A DNA stretch of 64,000 bases from Aggregatilinea lenta (GTDB lineage Bacteria; Chloroflexota; Anaerolineae; Aggregatilineales; Aggregatilineaceae): contig NZ_BFCB01000004.1 in NCBI RefSeq assembly GCF_003569045.1, forward strand, positions 300,281 to 364,280, in the 5' to 3' direction. This document shows, one piece after another, positions 62,685 to 64,000 of the stretch. The notes under the pieces are model-generated. The model saw only the letters and a program-made list of their open reading frames with translations, had not been told where the DNA came from and did not search any database. The translations under genes and the position numbers were made by a program. Within the stretch, counting starts at the first letter, position 1, and each line of letters opens with the position of its first letter.

Positions 62685-63746
62685 TTACGCAGGCTCGGCG
62701 CAGGGCAGCATAAGCTCAAGCTGGTAGCGATCGTCTCCCTTTGCCTGCAGCGTCAGCGTCCCATTCTGACGCTCGGCAAGCAAATTCGCCACGTAGAGCT
62801 GCATGCGGTGCAGGTACGGACGCCCTTCGTAGCGCAGGTCGCGGCTGGTCAGGATCTCGAAAAGTGATGCCGCGTCGGCGATTTGCAGATTGGGCGCGTT
62901 GTGCTTGATCAGGATATGCGCCGCCGATTCCGAGTAGAACAGGCTTAGCTCGACCGCGTCGGGTTCGGCGCTCTCGGCCATCGCGAACTCAACCAGAATG
63001 TGCAGAATCCGGTGCAGCGCCGACGGTGAGATGCTCGTCATCGGCTCCTCCGTGACGCCGTTGTGATATACCAATCGCCCGCCGGGGAAACGGTGGCGGG
63101 CGTCGGACATCCAATGTCCTACGAACTGGCTGAGCACCATTGGCTCGATCTCGAACTGCTGGAGATTTGCCTCTAGGTACATGATGTCGAGCGCGATTTG
63201 CGTGTACTGGTTCAACTCGTTCGCGTTCTTGATGATATGGTCCAGAAATTCCGTTTGCTCGTCGGACGACAGCGTGCCCTTGTTGTTGCGCAGCAGTTCC
63301 GCGAATCCCAAGATGGCGCTCAGAGGCGTGCGCAGATCGTGGGAGATAACGCTCAGAAACGACTGGTTCACCCGGTCGATGGGCGATGTGTTTGGTGGCG
63401 CTTTGATGACTAACAACACTCCGATTGAGTCTCCCAGGCTATAAAGCGGCACGCGATTCCACGTCAGCAGGCGCGCCGGATACTTCGGAACTCGCAAACT
63501 GCCCCATCGCGCCGTCTCGGCAGAGGTATCGTGACTGAACATCGACGCCAGGCCGGGGATCGGCGATTCCATGCTTGCGAGCAGTTCGTCGGTCGTTTCC
63601 GGCACGCGATCGAGCAGCAAGAACTCCTGCGCGGAAACGTTCATGAGATCGATCTGACCGGCGAGATCGACGACAATCACCCCGTCACTCGACGTATCGG
63701 CCCACGCCTGCAACGCAAGCGTATCGAGTGAATTTTGATCATTCAT
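62685..63746 (-). CDS. PAS-HisKA sensor kinase-like protein lacking a recognisable ATPase domain
   Basis: 353 residues from ATG 63746. No TM helix. A PAS-like domain (about 14-115; SSDGVIVVDLAGQIDLMNVSAQEFL) precedes a HisKA domain whose H-box SFLSVISHDLRTPLSAILGFAELL contains His136. The following region (about 210-353) has the length of a HATPase_c domain, but the N-box Asn is missing (LHRILHILVEFAMAES), and no DxGxG or GxGxG boxes are seen. It may be a phosphorelay or scaffold protein activated by a partner kinase, or a degenerate copy. No response regulator is adjacent in the window. Confidence 0.85.
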   Translation of the reverse strand: MNDQNSLDTLALQAWADTSSDGVIVVDLAGQIDLMNVSAQEFLLLDRVPETTDELLASMESPIPGLASMFSHDTSAETARWGSLRVPKYPARLLTWNRVPLYSLGDSIGVLLVIKAPPNTSPIDRVNQSFLSVISHDLRTPLSAILGFAELLRNNKGTLSSDEQTEFLDHIIKNANELNQYTQIALDIMYLEANLQQFEIEPMVLSQFVGHWMSDARHRFPGGRLVYHNGVTEEPMTSISPSALHRILHILVEFAMAESAEPDAVELSLFYSESAAHILIKHNAPNLQIADAASLFEILTSRDLRYEGRPYLHRMQLYVANLLAERQNGTLTLQAKGDDRYQLELMLPCAEPA

Positions 63747-63920
63747 TGGTCACTTGTATCGGCAATAGTTGCACTAGGATAACGTTAGTCCAGGTCCATT
63801 GAGAAAGCAACAAAAAACGCGTAAAAATCGCGTCTCACTTACCGTCGCCTGTATGGCAGCCACGTAGGCGAGCATGTTAGTTTTATAGTATTATGAGCTT
63901 ATTGCAAACTGGGGCAAGTC

Positions 63921-64000
63921 ATGACTGAGTTCCTGCTTATTCGTCACGCCACTAATACGTTCGTGAGTACGGGTCGTCTGGCCGGATGGACGCCGGGCGT
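63921..64000 (+). CDS. Histidine phosphatase superfamily protein (5' end only)
   Basis: Only 26 codons are inside the window. From ATG 63921 it reads MTEFLLIRHATNTFVSTGRL, with the RH of the catalytic His motif LIRHAxN of phosphoglycerate-mutase-like phosphatases, the phosphate-accepting residue. The rest, including the second His, lies outside. Divergent from the sensor kinase-like gene, 174 bases away. Confidence 0.8.
   Translation, partial: MTEFLLIRHATNTFVSTGRLAGWTPG

Overview
The window looks like a piece of a high-GC chromosome from the phylum Chloroflexota, most likely an Anaerolineae-type lineage. This is inferred from gene content, not from a marker gene tree. The hints are a PF10131-like giant membrane protein, CehA/McbA-type PHP and PspC proteins, multi-copy PPC-domain secreted proteins, a bL31 with an extra C-terminal domain, frequent TTG/GTG starts, and several genes whose -10 box lies only 7-8 bases before the start codon. 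I saw no rRNA, tRNA, CRISPR array, insertion sequence or prophage. About 53 protein genes fill nearly all of the sequence; the first and last are cut by the window edges.

Layout. 1-7.6 kb: a truncated polytopic membrane protein, a PknB-like kinase, ftsH and a GT-C glycosyltransferase-like protein. 7.7-15.3 kb, mostly minus strand: a HAD-IB phosphatase coupled to an acyl-CoA ligase, a catalytically degenerate tyrosine recombinase (plus), then an operon of an SH3-domain membrane protein, ligA and an RlmI-like methyltransferase. 15.5-20.7 kb, plus strand: a PHP hydrolase, uvrB, dgt and greA. 20.8-25.7 kb, minus strand: an unknown two-TM protein and a sugar ABC importer operon (binding protein, MalF-like and MalG-like permeases). 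The MalG-like subunit carries an apparent c-type cytochrome domain in its first extracytoplasmic loop. 26.1-35.6 kb, plus strand: a GNAT, a membrane-GAF-HTH regulator, an S1-domain protein, and an operon of ABC ATPase, FtsX-type permease, DUF1028 and an AttH/CrtC-like lipocalin. 35.6-38.2 kb: SufE and a rhodanese (minus), an SRPBCC-like protein and PspC (plus). 38.2-42.6 kb: two adjacent PPC-repeat exoproteins (4 and 7 repeats). 42.7-49.5 kb: cmk, a comEC whose C-terminal metallo-beta-lactamase domain has lost its metal ligands, ppk1, and a DnaB-like ATPase. 49.6-53.6 kb, minus: a lipoprotein, lipA, a PNPOx-like protein and comM/yifB. 53.7-64 kb: a GNAT, an M1-type lipoprotein peptidase, rplU-rpmA-rpmE, tdk, a DUF6273 protein, an esterase, a CPBP protease, an LCP protein, an unknown protein, a histidine-kinase-like protein without a recognisable ATPase domain, and the start of a histidine phosphatase.

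How the parts fit. Much of the window is housekeeping: replication and repair (ligA, uvrB, dgt, tdk, cmk), translation (rplU, rpmA, rpmE), transcription elongation (greA), lipoylation, sulfur transfer, and envelope quality control (ftsH, CPBP). The unusual signals are domain fusions and losses inside familiar families: the cytochrome-bearing sugar permease, the alpha-CTD-like tail on bL31, the ligand-less ComEC nuclease domain, the nucleophile-less recombinase and the histidine kinase lacking N and G boxes. Intrinsic terminators are clear at many operon ends, several of them bidirectional between convergent genes.
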